Origin: Candidatus Hydrogenedens sp.
Lineage (GTDB): Bacteria; Hydrogenedentota; Hydrogenedentia; Hydrogenedentales; Hydrogenedentaceae
Assembly (NCBI GenBank): GCA_035361075.1
Contig: DAOSBX010000005.1
Location: 4,753 to 68,752, forward strand
DNA length: 64,000 nt
Direction of reading: 5' to 3'
Shown: piece by piece, positions 41,639-51,162 of the stretch
Numbering within the stretch: the first letter of the stretch is position 1
Layout of the letters: each line of letters opens with the position of its first letter
Program-made: the position numbers and the translations under genes
Notes under the pieces: model-generated
Seen by the model: only the letters and a program-made list of their open reading frames with translations
Database searches by the model: none
What the model was told of the DNA's origin: nothing

Positions 41639-43282
41639 ATGCTTGATTTCTTGAAAGAAAAGGATGTCCGTTCCCGTTTTTTGTTATCTCCTGTACGTAT
41701 TGTATGGAAAAGTGATTCTGTTCAGGAACTTGATTTAAATGGGTTATTTTCGCAACCACAAAAGCCTTTTTCGATAAAGTATGATAAGGACATACCACCT
41801 TCTTTTGTTCTCGATTTTGGGAGGGAAATTCATGGAGGAATTCAGTTAAGTCAAGGGATGGTAAAAGATAAAACTCCTTTACCGCTCCGAATAACTTTTG
41901 GGGAATCTGTGGCTGAGGCAATGGGAGAACCTGACCAAGACCATGCCATTCATGATACAACAGTTTTTTTACCGTGGTATGGAAGTAATGAAGTGGGAAC
42001 TACGGGATTTCGGTTTGTAAAAATAGAAATGCTTAAACCCGGAACTGAATGGTTGTGCACGGGAATAAAAGCGGTGGTTCTCATTCAAGACCTTGAATAT
42101 TTGGGAAGTTTTAATTCTGATGATGAATTTTTGAATAAGATTTGGAAAACAGGAGCGTATACAGTACATTTGTGTCTACAAGATTATTTGTGGGATGGAA
42201 TTAAACGAGACCGACTTGTTTGGATAGGGGATATGCATGTAGAAACTGTTGTTTTGAGTTACTTATTCGGTTATAACGCAACAATAGAAAAAAGTTTAGA
42301 TTATGTTCGTGATAATACACCATTACCGGGATGGATGAACGGAATTAGTTCTTATTCCTTATGGTGGCTTATTATCCAAGATTATTGGTATTTTATGCTT
42401 GAGCGAAAAGATTACCTAAAGCAACAAAAGGAATACATCAAAGGTTTGGTTAGACAACTTATTCAGTGCGTTGAACAAAATGGGAAAGAGGTATTACCGG
42501 AGACTCGTTTTTTAGATTGGAGCACTGCTGGGAATAAAGATGCTATTCATTCTGGTCTTCAATCTCTTTTATTTTGGGCTTTATGTTGTGCAGAGAGATT
42601 ACTAATTATCTTGGATGAAACAGAATTAGCTAACCAATGTAAACATGTTGGAGAGGTAATGAAAAAATATCGTCCTCCTGAACATCAGGTCAAACAATCG
42701 CGTGCATTAGGTGTCATAGCAGGTTTAGAGAATCCTGTAATAGTCAATGAGGAATGCTTTAAGAAAAATCCATTGGAAGGACTGTCTACTTTTTACGGTT
42801 TTTATGTATTGCAGGCAAAAGCAATAGCAGGTGATTTGTCAGGGGCTTTAGATTTGATTTGCAATTATTGGGGTCCGATGTTAAAAATGGGTGCTACAAC
42901 ATTTTGGGAGCATTTCGATGTGCGATGGTTGGAAAATTCGGTACCAATTGATGAAGTTGTCCCTAAAGGGGCAAAAAGTATCCATAGAGATTTTGGGGAA
43001 CACTGTTATGTCGGTTTAAGACATAGTCTCTGTCACGGTTGGGCTTCCGGTCCGACGGCATGGTTAATGCAATATGTCCTTGGTTTACAACCTTCTGCCC
43101 CATCATGGAAAAAAGTTAGAATTAGTCCTTATTTGGGGGATAGATTGACATTTGCAGAAGGGAGTGTGTCAACTCCATTTGGGATTATTTCTGTACGTCA
43201 TGAAAAGCAGAAGAATGGAGAAATAAAATCTCAGTTCAAGGCACCGAAGGAAGTAGAAGTTATCCTTGTTGGAAAAAAATAA
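41639..43282 (+). CDS. Alpha-L-rhamnosidase-like (GH78-type) protein
   Basis: 547 aa without a signal peptide. An N-terminal beta-sandwich-like part (FVLDFGREIHGGIQLSQG) precedes an (alpha/alpha)6-barrel. The segment IKRDRLVWIGDMHVETVVLSY corresponds to the rhamnosidase catalytic region (D.KRDR..W.GD) and SIHRDFGEHCYVGLRHSLCHGWASGP to the terminal part of the barrel. DWSTAGNKDAIHSGLQSLL in the middle supplies further acidic residues. Substrate specificity is not predictable. Follows the prepilin-like gene by 63 nt. Confidence 0.83.
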   Translation: MLDFLKEKDVRSRFLLSPVRIVWKSDSVQELDLNGLFSQPQKPFSIKYDKDIPPSFVLDFGREIHGGIQLSQGMVKDKTPLPLRITFGESVAEAMGEPDQDHAIHDTTVFLPWYGSNEVGTTGFRFVKIEMLKPGTEWLCTGIKAVVLIQDLEYLGSFNSDDEFLNKIWKTGAYTVHLCLQDYLWDGIKRDRLVWIGDMHVETVVLSYLFGYNATIEKSLDYVRDNTPLPGWMNGISSYSLWWLIIQDYWYFMLERKDYLKQQKEYIKGLVRQLIQCVEQNGKEVLPETRFLDWSTAGNKDAIHSGLQSLLFWALCCAERLLIILDETELANQCKHVGEVMKKYRPPEHQVKQSRALGVIAGLENPVIVNEECFKKNPLEGLSTFYGFYVLQAKAIAGDLSGALDLICNYWGPMLKMGATTFWEHFDVRWLENSVPIDEVVPKGAKSIHRDFGEHCYVGLRHSLCHGWASGPTAWLMQYVLGLQPSAPSWKKVRISPYLGDRLTFAEGSVSTPFGIISVRHEKQKNGEIKSQFKAPKEVEVILVGKK

Positions 43283-43302
43283 GTAATGGAAAAGGATGTT
43301 AG

Positions 43303-44112
43303 ATGTTTCAAGATGTTATGAATGCAGGAATATTGGCAATTATTGAGGGTATAACAGAGTTCCTTCCTATTAGTAGTACAGGGCACTTGATAATTGCGGA
43401 ACACTGGTTTTCATTACAGGGAGACAAAACTTTTCAAGATACTTTCCTTGTTGTTATTCAGTTTCCTGCTATTTTGGCTGTTTTACTATATTTTTACAAA
43501 ACGTTATTACCCCCAGTTAGAGATGTTGAAAAGGTAAAAGAATGGGTTTTTTTATGGGTAAAAATTTGTGTAGCATTTATACCTGCGGGTGTTTTAGGGT
43601 TCTTTTTTGATGATTTTATTGATTTTTATCTATTTAATCCACTTACAGTTACTATCTCTTTAATTGTTGGTGGGATTGTTTTAATATGGATAGAACGACT
43701 CCAAATAGGCAAAAAGGATTTATCTTCGATTGCTGAGGTATCAATATATTTTTGTATTGCGGTAGGTATATTTCAATGTATAGCAATGATTCCAGGTGTC
43801 TCACGTTCTGCAGCAACAATTATTGGAGCTATGCTTTTAGGTGTTACCCGTAGCGTAGCGGTAGAATTTTCTTTTTATTTGGCAATTCCAACCTTAGCGG
43901 GTGCAAGTGGATTGAAATTGTTAAAACACGGTTTCAGCTTCTCTTCAGAAGAATGGCTTTTACTTTTAATCGGTTCAATTATTTCTTTTATAGTTGCTTA
44001 CCTTGTTATCGCTTTGTTTTTAAGATATGTAAAATCACATGATTTTAAAGTTTTTGGTATTTATCGTATTGCTCTTGGTGTATTAGTCATAATCTTGTTG
44101 TATTTGTTATAA
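43303..44112 (+). CDS. uppP: Undecaprenyl-diphosphatase
   Basis: 269-aa membrane enzyme that recycles undecaprenyl diphosphate for peptidoglycan and glycan synthesis. The active-site segments EGITEFLPISSTGHLI (15-30) and IPGVSRSAATI (around 163-173) are intact, and about eight helices are seen. Follows the GH78-like gene by 20 nt. Confidence 0.95.
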   Translation: MFQDVMNAGILAIIEGITEFLPISSTGHLIIAEHWFSLQGDKTFQDTFLVVIQFPAILAVLLYFYKTLLPPVRDVEKVKEWVFLWVKICVAFIPAGVLGFFFDDFIDFYLFNPLTVTISLIVGGIVLIWIERLQIGKKDLSSIAEVSIYFCIAVGIFQCIAMIPGVSRSAATIIGAMLLGVTRSVAVEFSFYLAIPTLAGASGLKLLKHGFSFSSEEWLLLLIGSIISFIVAYLVIALFLRYVKSHDFKVFGIYRIALGVLVIILLYLL

Positions 44113-44114
44113 AA

Positions 44115-44145
44115 AACACCCTTTTTCGTATTCGGAAAGGGTGTT
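44115..44145 (-). terminator. Intrinsic terminator for the minus-strand gene at 44167
   Basis: 10-bp stem AACACCCTTT/AAAGGGTGTT. On the minus strand it is followed by TTTTTT, as expected for a terminator of the gene ending at 44167. On the + strand it is preceded, not followed, by A/T run. Confidence 0.7.
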
Positions 44146-44166
44146 AAAAGTGTCGAACCGAAGTTT

Positions 44167-46032
44167 TTACTGAATGGAACTATACAATTTTTGGATTGTT
44201 GATTTGGGTTCGCCAGACATTTGTTTTTCTGCGAGTTTTACTACGACTTGTTCGAAATTAGGAGGTCTTGCTGATATAATTTCCTGCTCAATTTGTGTGG
44301 CTACATTTGGTGGTAATCCTTCCTGAAAGCCCCAAACAGGAGTAATCGAGTTTGGCTTTATATTCTGGAATACGCCGATATTCTTCCCATCTAAAGTTCG
44401 ATAATATACACCCCAAGAACCCTTCATTAAACATTCAGCCCATTTGTTGGTGGGTGTTCCTAATGAGTCTTTAACGTTAATTTTCGCATAGAAATATTCT
44501 TGCTTTTTCGCAAGTTCAATCTCGTTCTGATATAAGTTTGTAAATTCCTGCTGAAGTTCAGGGCTGACCCAATTTGCAGATTCTGCTTTCTGCCGTAAAG
44601 ATTCTGCACGAGCAAGACGTTCATGAAGAGCATACTTTTCCGGAGTTAGAGGGAGTGATTCTTTTATTTGGATAATCAATTTGTCAAGATTTACTAAAAA
44701 CGCCTCTTTAATAGCGAGACTTCGGGCATTAGCTTCTTCGAGTTGTCCAACCTGATTTGTGAGCCGTTCTATTTCCGCTAAAAGTCCATTTTGGCGTGCC
44801 TTTATAATTTCTGTTTCGTTTAGAAGGTTTTCATACGCTTCTTGTGCGGACACAAATTGTTCGTTCTTTGCGGCAATGTCTGCTTCGACAGCTTGCAATG
44901 TGGATTGCTTTTCGTTAAGTTGTGCAGTGAGTGTCTCTAATTCCTGCTGTTTGTTTTTTAATTGAGTTGAAACTGCTTCTAATTCATCTTGAAGGCGTTT
45001 TACTTCTTCAGGGCTTAGAGATACTCCGGGAACATTACCCTGAATTCTCCGCAATTGTTGTAATTCTGATTCTGTTTGTTTTAATTGGTCTTGTAACTGG
45101 GTAATTTTTGCATTGGCTGGATTTGGGAGAGGAAGATAGTTTGTAAGGTATGGACCTGCGACAATACCAATAATAAGTGCAACAATAGCCAGAATAGGTG
45201 CTAATGGAACACGAAGTTTCTTTTTCCCAGGTTTGGTTGGAGCCTCTCCTTCAATAGGTGCCTGGGTTGAAGTCGTAGGTGCAATTGGTGGAGTAACTCC
45301 GGGTCCCGTTCCACCTGTGAATTCAGGAATTGGTGTCTCCAATCCTACTCCCATTGGAGCCCCGAAAATGTCGGTTCCTAATCCAGCTCCAGATCCACCG
45401 CCGGCAGGTGCTCCCATTCCAAAGCCGGAGTCAACAGGACCGAAATCTGGTGATGGTGATTGTGGTCCACCAAAGATTGGTGTTTCCATGATCTGGGTAG
45501 GTGCAGAAGTAATCGTGTCTGAAGGGGTTCCTGATTTTAGGTCGAATGCACCACCTTTACTTCCACCGCCAAAAGCACTGTCAGTGAGAGGTGTCTCAAG
45601 TCCTGATTCAAGGCTCATAGGTCCGGGACCTATTTCAGGTGTTTCTGGTGAGAAGTCACTATCTGCAGCAAGGTCCTGAAAACTGGGTTTTTTGGGGGTA
45701 GATTTAGATGGCGGTTGTAGCCCGCTACTGTCAGAAGCACTTTGTAAATCAAACTCTGAAATAGGGCTTTTAATGTTACCTCCTGTGGGTTCCGGTACAA
45801 TAATATCTATATCACTTATAGGAGGTAACCCCCCTTCGAAATCTTCCTCTTTAGATTTTTTTATTGCATCCGAGTCAAATGAAGATAGAGGAGGAAGCTG
45901 ACTATCTAAATCGCCTACTTCCCCTGTATCAAAATCACTTAACGGAGGTAAATTTCCCAGTCCAGAGTCACCACTTGGAAATTCTTCCTTCTTCTTCTTT
46001 TCTTCTTCAGGATTGAAAGGTTTCTCAGGCAT
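44167..46032 (-). CDS. Membrane coiled-coil protein with repeated LPPLSxFD motif
   Basis: 621 aa, function unknown. The N-terminus is a disordered acidic region of about 270 residues with four copies of a short motif: LPPLSDFD (28-35), LPPLSSFD (46-53), LPPISDID (69-76) and SPISEFD (89-95), plus several ETPI/ETPL copies further on. A single membrane helix follows at about 276-298 (ILAIVALIIGIVAGPYL). A long coiled coil runs from about 308 to 430, and the C-terminal domain contains YFYAKINVKDSLGTPTNKW and WGVYYRTLDGKNIG. By topology the motif-rich part is predicted to be cytoplasmic. The motif resembles a docking peptide for a partner protein. It has a strong sigma-70 promoter at 46095-46123. 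Confidence 0.72.
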   Translation of the reverse strand: MPEKPFNPEEEKKKKEEFPSGDSGLGNLPPLSDFDTGEVGDLDSQLPPLSSFDSDAIKKSKEEDFEGGLPPISDIDIIVPEPTGGNIKSPISEFDLQSASDSSGLQPPSKSTPKKPSFQDLAADSDFSPETPEIGPGPMSLESGLETPLTDSAFGGGSKGGAFDLKSGTPSDTITSAPTQIMETPIFGGPQSPSPDFGPVDSGFGMGAPAGGGSGAGLGTDIFGAPMGVGLETPIPEFTGGTGPGVTPPIAPTTSTQAPIEGEAPTKPGKKKLRVPLAPILAIVALIIGIVAGPYLTNYLPLPNPANAKITQLQDQLKQTESELQQLRRIQGNVPGVSLSPEEVKRLQDELEAVSTQLKNKQQELETLTAQLNEKQSTLQAVEADIAAKNEQFVSAQEAYENLLNETEIIKARQNGLLAEIERLTNQVGQLEEANARSLAIKEAFLVNLDKLIIQIKESLPLTPEKYALHERLARAESLRQKAESANWVSPELQQEFTNLYQNEIELAKKQEYFYAKINVKDSLGTPTNKWAECLMKGSWGVYYRTLDGKNIGVFQNIKPNSITPVWGFQEGLPPNVATQIEQEIISARPPNFEQVVVKLAEKQMSGEPKSTIQKLYSSIQ

Positions 46033-46094
46033 TTTTCATCTCCATAGTTATATAGTTATTTACATTATATGTTTCTATTTTATTCTATTTTTAA

Positions 46095-46123
46095 ATTCTA
46101 TCATTTTTTTCATGCTTTGTCAA
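46095..46123 (-). promoter_or_regulatory. Sigma-70 promoter of the gene at 44167
   Basis: Minus strand TTGACA (46123-46118), 17-nt spacer, TAGAAT (46100-46095). Predicted start near 46088, leader about 56 nt. A second TTGACA lies just upstream. Confidence 0.7.
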
Positions 46124-46214
46124 GAAAAATGTCAAGAATTATTATATAGAATACTCTTCTTATGTCGCCAAATCCAAACTGGATATAAAATAATATATAT
46201 TATATTTTATTATT

Positions 46215-46631
46215 TTATGGTTTTACCACACCAATTGTTAATAAAATGTTTGCGTATAACCTCTGGTCGCCAGTAACAATTTGTAAGCATGTTTCAGAAG
46301 AAGAGGCGTAGTCATAAAAATCAAACCGATTTAGTTTAATTAGGTTTATATGAGGTAATAGTTTTCGGAAATCTTTAAAAATTTCAGGTTCTTCTCCGGA
46401 ATCGGGACACATAACAAAAGCCTCTTCAATTTCCACAGCTGTTAATATTGCTTCAAGTACATCAGTAACTTTTACCATACCGGGAAGAAGATTTAAATAG
46501 ACTGTTTCCGCACTTACTCCTTCTTTAGTGCTTGCAGGATAATTACCATCCGTAATTAAAATTTTAGAGCCGTGTCCAGCAGAAGCTAACGCATATAGTA
46601 TTTCAGGATGTAAAAGTCTTTGTTTTAACAT
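46215..46631 (-). CDS. FucU/RbsD-family sugar mutarotase/pyranase
   Basis: 138 aa. HGSKILITDGNYPAS (near 21-35) matches the catalytic His/Asp segment of the family (HGDEIVIADANFP). FVMCPDSGEEPEIFKDFRKL and FYDYASSSETCLQIVTGDQR correspond to the rest of the active-site pocket. Which sugar it acts on (fucose, ribose or other) is not clear. Confidence 0.88.
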   Translation of the reverse strand: MLKQRLLHPEILYALASAGHGSKILITDGNYPASTKEGVSAETVYLNLLPGMVKVTDVLEAILTAVEIEEAFVMCPDSGEEPEIFKDFRKLLPHINLIKLNRFDFYDYASSSETCLQIVTGDQRLYANILLTIGVVKP

Positions 46632-46664
46632 AGTATTACCCTTTATTTTATTACATTATTTTAT

Positions 46665-48497
46665 TTAAAGAGGTGTGTTTTCAACAGCGAGATAAGATGG
46701 GACATTCATTTCGTTACCTAATAATATGGTTCGAACTGAGGTTGATAATTTTTCATCTATATTTTGAATTTTTGAGGATATAATTTGATACGTTTTAATA
46801 TCCCCGAGTGCCAAAGATGATTGTGCAATGAACCAAAGGGCTTCTATTCCATAAGGAGCGAATTCTTTCTGTTTGATGAGAAAACTAACGGGGGTTAATG
46901 TGTCTATTGCGTCTGAAAATTTTCCAGTATGAAATAGAGTCTTACCTAATGAAAGCCATGTTTCAATTTCATCTTCATTCATAAAGGATATTTGTTTATC
47001 TGTGATTCCAGCAAACTTTTTTATTCGTTCGTATATTTTGGTTAATTCTTGATATTCTCTTTTTGCACCAGGATAGTTTTTCAAAATTTCTTCGTAAGTT
47101 ACAGCAAGATTATATCGGACACGTGTTGTATTTGGATTGTAAGATAAAGTGCTTCTAAAGATAGTTTCATTATCTTTCCATTCCTCATTGCGTAGGTAGG
47201 TTAAGTAAAAGAAAGCTACAGTGATGATTAACAATACTACATTAATTATTGGTAATAAATAATAATTATAGTTATTTATTTTAGGTAATTTTTTAGAAGT
47301 TACTACATAATAGATAAGTTCAAAAAAGCACCACCAGAAACCAATCATTGGAGTATACATCCAATGTTCTGCTTGTGGTGCGTTTAATGTAAAAAATCCA
47401 GAAATAGGAAACCAAGTAATTAGAAACCAAAGAGCAGATATAAGAAGGCGATACGATTTATTTTTTAACGACCAGAAACAAAGGAACATAATGAAGATTA
47501 AGAAAATGTATCCGAGTAACATGGTCCAGATAGGTGTATTTTCAAGGGTTTGTTCCATGTGTAAATGAATAGGAAAAAATAAAACGCGTATATAAAAAGC
47601 AAAGGATTGTCCCACTTCAATTATTTTTTCTCCCCATGTTTTAGGAATATATGCACTTTTTTCTGCAAAACTGAGAACTGTTAACCGAAGGGAGATATAT
47701 ATAACCGCTACAATAATTGTAAGTAAAAGAGGTAACCATTTCAGGACTTTATTGTGTGATACTACTTCTGATGAAATTTCTTTTTTGGAAAGATACCACA
47801 AAATTAATAATAACAAGAAGGGGAAAATATTACTGGATTCTTTGCTTAACAACCCTGCCCAAAAAGATATTGGGCATATTAATAAAAAGAAATACTTTTT
47901 TAAGGAGACATCTGTTTCCACATATTTTATTGCTGTAATTAAACCCAGTAACATGAAGGTAGCGGACATCATGTCTGCTCGTCCACTTATATATGTTACT
48001 GCTTCTGTCGGTATTGGATGAACACAAAAAATAGCACTTGTCCAAAAGCACGTGAATAAGGGGACGCTTAATTTGCTCAATAAAATAAAAATTAGTATAC
48101 CAGTAATACCATGCCATAACGTGTTTGTAATATGAAAGATAAGTGGTGATATCTTTGGAATTTGAGAGGGTTCCATTTTGTCTTCTATTTTTGTAGACAA
48201 TAGATAGTCGACCATAAACGATACGGAAACTAAGGGGCGATAGAAGTTTCCCTGGCCTCTTCCAAAGGCATGCTGGTCTTCTAAAAATAATTGAAAGAAA
48301 TACTTTGGATTTTGAACATGTTTGTGGATTAGTACTGACGAGACATCATCCCAAACCCAATCGTTATCAAATGTGTTTATATATGTAATAAATGTTATAC
48401 AGAGTAGTATAAAGCAAAAAAATAATTTTTGAGAACGAAGGTTTTCTTGGGTAGGTTGATTAATGTCAGAAGAAGATTTTATAAGAAAATCATCCAT
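46665..48497 (-). CDS. TMTC-like GT-C membrane glycosyltransferase with TPR
   Basis: 610 aa with about ten hydrophobic helices and a C-terminal soluble part of helical repeats. The N-terminal loop NTFDNDWVWDDVSSVL holds the DD of GT-C enzymes. GNFYRPLVSVSFMVDYL, FHITNTLWHGITGILIF and HPIPTEAVTYISGRADMMSA match the order of segments in animal TMTC protein O-mannosyltransferases and their bacterial relatives. Two or three TPR-like repeats follow around residues 440-560. Likely uses a lipid-linked sugar to modify proteins or glycans at the outer face; the acceptor is unknown. Confidence 0.77.
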   Translation of the reverse strand: MDDFLIKSSSDINQPTQENLRSQKLFFCFILLCITFITYINTFDNDWVWDDVSSVLIHKHVQNPKYFFQLFLEDQHAFGRGQGNFYRPLVSVSFMVDYLLSTKIEDKMEPSQIPKISPLIFHITNTLWHGITGILIFILLSKLSVPLFTCFWTSAIFCVHPIPTEAVTYISGRADMMSATFMLLGLITAIKYVETDVSLKKYFFLLICPISFWAGLLSKESSNIFPFLLLLILWYLSKKEISSEVVSHNKVLKWLPLLLTIIVAVIYISLRLTVLSFAEKSAYIPKTWGEKIIEVGQSFAFYIRVLFFPIHLHMEQTLENTPIWTMLLGYIFLIFIMFLCFWSLKNKSYRLLISALWFLITWFPISGFFTLNAPQAEHWMYTPMIGFWWCFFELIYYVVTSKKLPKINNYNYYLLPIINVVLLIITVAFFYLTYLRNEEWKDNETIFRSTLSYNPNTTRVRYNLAVTYEEILKNYPGAKREYQELTKIYERIKKFAGITDKQISFMNEDEIETWLSLGKTLFHTGKFSDAIDTLTPVSFLIKQKEFAPYGIEALWFIAQSSLALGDIKTYQIISSKIQNIDEKLSTSVRTILLGNEMNVPSYLAVENTPL

Positions 48498-48514
48498 TTA
48501 TAAAATTTGTTTAA

Positions 48515-49243
48515 TTAGCCTTTAGTTTTCGGTCCTGGGACAATCCATGTATCATTTGCTGGAATGTAAAGAATTTCAACAGACTGTTGGTCTCCGATAA
48601 CTCGCACTATTTTTAAAACAGCAGGTTTTTTCTCTTTTGTATTCGGGTCTATCAGTTCATAAAATTCTTCACCTTCACGAACCTTAAACGTCTCGGTCTT
48701 GTTAGTGGCAGTGTCTGTTACACTTAAGAAAACGTATAAGTCGTTATCTGCTTGAAGGAAGCCATTAACCTCAACTTTAGGGCGAGACAACATAAGTTGT
48801 GCTCTTTCTAAAAGTCGTGCATATTTGCCATCCGGTGCAGTTGCTCCCGGTCTAAGGACGTCAAAGATGTTGATGCCTAAAACCACTAATCCCCATCTTC
48901 CATTATCTCTTGCCTTTCGGATAGAATCTTCTATTTCCGGGACTATCCGACTTATCGCTATCTTGCCATTCTCAATAGCTGAGTACTTTGCCTTTACCCC
49001 ACGGAGGTTGTTTGTAATAGTATCCTGTTGTGCTTTAGGGATTCCTGTATTGTTGGAAACAGCGTCGAAAAATTGTTGGATAGAAGAACGCATTTCAGAG
49101 TATATTTGTTCTGGACTTGGAGGTGGCGGTTCTTGGGGTGGTGGAGGAGGTGGTTCTGGTTTTTTGCAACCATTCATCATGGGTAAAAATATACATAATA
49201 ATAAGATAAAAGAAGAAATAATAAAAAAATTTTTTCTGTTCAT
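48515..49243 (-). CDS. Lipoprotein with proline-rich linker
   Basis: 242 aa. Signal peptide with lipobox MMNGC (about 22-26; the Cys is the lipid attachment site), followed by the Pro-rich segment KPEPPPPPPQEPPPPSP and a soluble domain of about 190 residues (SIQQFFDAVSNNTGIPKAQ, VLKIVRVIGDQQSVEI). No known domain recognised. It begins 17 nt downstream of the TMTC-like gene on the same strand side and diverges from the response regulator gene. Confidence 0.78.
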   Translation of the reverse strand: MNRKNFFIISSFILLLCIFLPMMNGCKKPEPPPPPPQEPPPPSPEQIYSEMRSSIQQFFDAVSNNTGIPKAQQDTITNNLRGVKAKYSAIENGKIAISRIVPEIEDSIRKARDNGRWGLVVLGINIFDVLRPGATAPDGKYARLLERAQLMLSRPKVEVNGFLQADNDLYVFLSVTDTATNKTETFKVREGEEFYELIDPNTKEKKPAVLKIVRVIGDQQSVEILYIPANDTWIVPGPKTKG

Positions 49244-49456
49244 ATAAACAATCCCATCTTAAAATAATTTAGTGTATCTCTAAGTTAATAAATATTAACA
49301 CATACATAAGCAATTTCACAAGATAAATGGTATATGCAATAAAAGAAATAGTTGCATTATATATAAAAAGACATTAAAATGATTTAATTGTGTATAATAG
49401 TATAAAATTTTATTTGATTTTAATAAATTCGAAATCTTCAAAAAGAAAGGAAAAAA

Positions 49457-50389
49457 ATGAGGATTTTAGTTGTTGATGATGATGTAGATTTAGCTGAGCT
49501 AATCAAAACGAAGTTGATTAGTGAAGGACATCAGGTCGGGGTTGTGCATACGGGTGAGGGTGCTTTTGAGAAGGCTAAAGAATTCAAGCCAGATATTGTG
49601 TTGCTTGATATTATGTTACCAGGGGTTACAGGGTATCAGATATGTAGAAGAATTCGCAAGGACCCAGAGCTATATAAGACTGCAATTATTATATTGACAG
49701 CGTTGGGTGAAGAACCTGAAATGTTACATGGTTTAGAGCAAGGAGCAGATGATTATCTTGTGAAACCATTTAAATTGGAGCGATTGATGGATAAGATTTC
49801 ATCTTTGGGGGTCTTGTTGGCTTCAATTAACGCACGCAACCAGGTTACAAATTTTCCAGGAACGGATGCTATTAAACGTGAAATTAATCATAAACTGGCG
49901 AGAGGAGAGCAGATTGCAGTTGTTTATATAAACCTTGTCGGATTTAAGCCTTATTGTGTTTCTCATGGTCCTGATGGTCAGAAGAAGGCATTGATTTTCC
50001 TTGCGAACTTACTGGTAGACTTAAAAAAGAGTTTAGGACTGTATGAATGTTTTATGGCACATATGGGTGGAGAACACTTCGTCGTTTTACTTAATGCTTC
50101 TGATTATGAAAAGTTCTGTGAAGCACTTGTAACGAATTTTGACCAGAAAAAAAGTCAATTGTATACGCCTCAGGAATATTCGCAGGGATATATTTATGCA
50201 GTTGATAGAAATGGTGCAGAGGTTAGGTGTCCACTTATGGCTCTTTCTGTAGGAGTGGTTCATAATTTAAATCGTCCATTTAAAAATGCAAAGAAAATGT
50301 TTGAAGTACTTGCTCAAGTTCGTCAGAAAGCACAACCTATCCAAGGAAAAAGTGTTTATTTTGTTGACCGACGCCATATTGACCGATAG
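49457..50389 (+). CDS. Response regulator: REC domain plus degenerate GGDEF domain
   Basis: 310 aa. Receiver domain: acidic pocket VVDDDVD (5-11), phosphoryl-accepting Asp51 (IVLLDIMLPG), Thr in IIILTALG and Lys in DYLVKPF. The second domain has the size and layout of GGDEF, but its active-site loop reads MGGEHF instead of RGGDEF, so diguanylate cyclase activity is unlikely. No histidine kinase is found in the window. The first domain looks competent for phosphorelay. Confidence 0.82.
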   Translation: MRILVVDDDVDLAELIKTKLISEGHQVGVVHTGEGAFEKAKEFKPDIVLLDIMLPGVTGYQICRRIRKDPELYKTAIIILTALGEEPEMLHGLEQGADDYLVKPFKLERLMDKISSLGVLLASINARNQVTNFPGTDAIKREINHKLARGEQIAVVYINLVGFKPYCVSHGPDGQKKALIFLANLLVDLKKSLGLYECFMAHMGGEHFVVLLNASDYEKFCEALVTNFDQKKSQLYTPQEYSQGYIYAVDRNGAEVRCPLMALSVGVVHNLNRPFKNAKKMFEVLAQVRQKAQPIQGKSVYFVDRRHIDR

Positions 50390-50423
50390 AACAAATATAA
50401 CGCCTGATAAATAAGGAAGAGAT

Positions 50424-51029
50424 ATGATAGAAGTCAGGGAAATCAAGGGGGAAGAGGTGCAGAAAGCAGTAGACACATTAGTTCAAGCCTTTTTCGATGA
50501 CCCGCTTGTGTGTTATATGTTTCCAGAAAGTAATTTTCGCCGGATGTTTATTTCTTGGGTATATGAGCGATGGATTCGGCTCCTTATGAAATTTAATACT
50601 GTTTTTGTTGATGAAGAGGTAAGAGGGGTTGCGGTGTGTGTTCCACCAAGATTATTTCCACATATACCTCTTCAGTATCAAATAAAGGCTGGATTATTAG
50701 GTGTTATTCCAAGGTTAGGTATCCGCAATTTTTGGAAGCCATTTCGTGTTTATTTAGACAGTCAAAAACGAACAAGGAGTGAAGTGACAAAACCGTCATG
50801 GATTTTAGATATATTAGGTGTTCAACCTGAGTATCAGGGAAAAGGTGTCGGTAGTGCATTAGTTCAACATCTTATTAATTGTGCTAAACATGATAACGTG
50901 CCTGTATATGTGATAACGCATAAAGAACAGAATATAAAATTTTATGAGAAAAATGGTTTTAATCTTATAAAGAAAGAATTTTCTTTGCCTGGTGGCCCTC
51001 CTACATGTTCTCTTATTTGTTATCCCTAA
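50424..51029 (+). CDS. GNAT-family N-acetyltransferase
   Basis: 201 aa. The acetyl-CoA loop is VQPEYQGKGVGSALVQHL and the C-terminal strand KFYEKNGFNLIKKEF, both standard for GNAT. The N-terminal part (VDTLVQAFFDDPLVCYMFPE) resembles the acetyltransferases of the small-molecule group. Follows the response regulator by 34 nt; substrate unknown. Confidence 0.86.
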   Translation: MIEVREIKGEEVQKAVDTLVQAFFDDPLVCYMFPESNFRRMFISWVYERWIRLLMKFNTVFVDEEVRGVAVCVPPRLFPHIPLQYQIKAGLLGVIPRLGIRNFWKPFRVYLDSQKRTRSEVTKPSWILDILGVQPEYQGKGVGSALVQHLINCAKHDNVPVYVITHKEQNIKFYEKNGFNLIKKEFSLPGGPPTCSLICYP

Positions 51030-51162
51030 GTTAGTTTTATTCCCTCTCTATTTTTATTATTTAACCCTTTTTATCTGGCTCTCGTTATATTTATAATATA
51101 GATTGACTTCTTTGCCGTTTCCTAAGAAGTAGGCCGTGAATATTCAATAAAGGTTGATAAAT

